From: an uncultured candidate division Zixibacteria bacterium
Lineage (GTDB): Bacteria > Zixibacteria > MSB-5A5 > GN15 > FEB-12
Direction: 5' to 3'
Assembly: GCA_913009765.1 (NCBI GenBank)
Contig: CAJVYT010000258.1
Span: 1 to 6,412 of the forward strand
DNA: 6,412 nucleotides
Below, piece after piece: positions 6,232-6,412 of this stretch; positions within the stretch are counted from its first letter, which is position 1, and every line of letters begins with the position of its first letter. A program made the position numbers and the translations under genes. The notes beneath the pieces were generated by a model. The model worked only from the letters and a program-made list of their open reading frames with translations. It was not told the DNA's origin and did not search any database.

Positions 6232-6380
6232 TCTTCTCTCCTTAAATTGCATATCTTTCTTCTGCGGTTTGAATTGGTACTACTACTGCCTCCAGATGCG
6301 GTATAAGAAATATAAACAGAATACTCACTGTTATTATTTATTGTGGCACCGTTTGCGAATGGGTCATTTGTAGGCGTAGG
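6228..6380 (-). CDS. C-terminal fragment of an unrecognised cassette gene
   Basis: An open frame of 50 codons enters from the right edge of the insert and stops at TGA 6228-6230. The visible part reads PTPTNDPFANGATINNNSEY, continues with a Gly/Ser-rich segment (about residues 28-38) and ends in a basic tail with RRRK and LRREE. I do not recognise a family. Reality is supported by the ATGA overlap with the start of the exported repeat protein, by the ribosome site of that gene lying inside this frame, and by the shared direction. The basic end could be an artefact of the coding sequence also serving as a ribosome site. The gene is cut by the adapter junction at 6382, so its length and start are unknown. 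Confidence 0.6.
   Translation of the reverse strand, partial: PTPTNDPFANGATINNNSEYSVYISYTASGGSSSTNSNRRRKICNLRREE
6238..6243 (-). promoter_or_regulatory. Ribosome binding site deciding the start of the exported repeat protein
   Basis: AAGGAG on the minus strand, 6 nt before the ATG at 6231. The longer reading from the ATG at 6252 would place this site inside the gene, so the shorter start is preferred. The site lies inside the 3' end of the preceding frame, consistent with translational coupling. Confidence 0.85.
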
Positions 6381-6381
6381 G

Positions 6382-6412
6382 AGATCGGAAGAGCGTCGTG
6401 TAGGGAAAGAGG
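6382..6412 (-). other. Illumina read-1 adapter, reverse complement (artefact)
   Basis: From AGATCGGAAGAGCGTCGTG at 6382, 30 bases match the reverse complement of the TruSeq read-1 primer site. Only the last base (G where T is expected) differs. Together with the P7 end at the left, the fragment looks like a complete library molecule. Genomic sequence ends at 6381. Confidence 0.97.

Noticed and set aside
6232..6252. Upstream ATG adding seven residues (MQFKERR) to the exported protein
   Set aside because: The strong AAGGAG would lie inside the gene, no ribosome site precedes 6252, and the extension would bury the signal peptide behind a charged stretch.
6080..6373. Plus-strand open frame of 97 codons at the right end
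   Set aside because: It is antisense to the exported protein and to the upstream fragment, has no ribosome site or domain, and reads like a shadow frame.
92..6381. CRISPR arrays, tRNA or rRNA genes, insertion sequences, riboswitches
   Set aside because: No regular spaced repeats, cloverleaf-like structures, transposase frames or recognisable aptamer motifs were seen.

Overview
The window is a single AT-rich assembled fragment, and about 6.29 kb of it (92-6381) is biological. Both ends carry Illumina library adapter. Positions 26-91 hold the P7 end, an 8-base index and the read-2 primer site, preceded by a T-run. Positions 6382-6411 hold the reverse complement of the read-1 primer site. The genes at both ends are therefore cut by the assembly, not by biology.

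The content suggests an uncultured bacterium of the FCB group, in the style of Zixibacteria, Cloacimonadota or Marinimicrobia. The clues are a large secreted protein ending in a two-EF-hand dockerin with a Cys-x-x-x-Tyr ... Asn-Cys-Asp ... Pro-Cys pattern, Ser/Asp/Gly-rich surface proteins with carboxypeptidase-regulatory-like domains, and low GC. Good Shine-Dalgarno sequences before four of the five visible starts argue against typical Bacteroidota. This placement is inference; there is no rRNA or other phylogenetic marker apart from LipA.

Layout: (1) minus strand, 92-1268, a response regulator of REC-GAF-HD-GYP type, cut before its GYP motif; (2) minus strand, 1376-2224, lipoyl synthase LipA; (3) a 135-bp divergent intergenic region with a good promoter for lipA and a weaker one for the rightward gene; (4) plus strand, 2360-4450, a secreted dockerin protein with an embedded, apparently inactive C39-like (papain-fold) domain; (5) a strong rho-independent terminator at 4457-4489 between converging genes; (6) a minus-strand cassette at 4488-6380: the 3' end of an unrecognised gene, a 474-residue exported repeat protein whose start overlaps the previous stop (ATGA), and a 100-residue small membrane protein with a holin-like layout.

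The left half is housekeeping and signalling: c-di-GMP turnover and lipoate synthesis. The right half is surface or accessory material. The tightly packed cassette resembles a phage tail-fibre/holin pair in its organisation, but its large protein has an N-terminal signal peptide, so it may be a surface system. The most unusual DNA feature is a perfect 14-bp inverted repeat with a 4-nt loop (4838-4869) inside the coding sequence near the 3' end of the large cassette gene.
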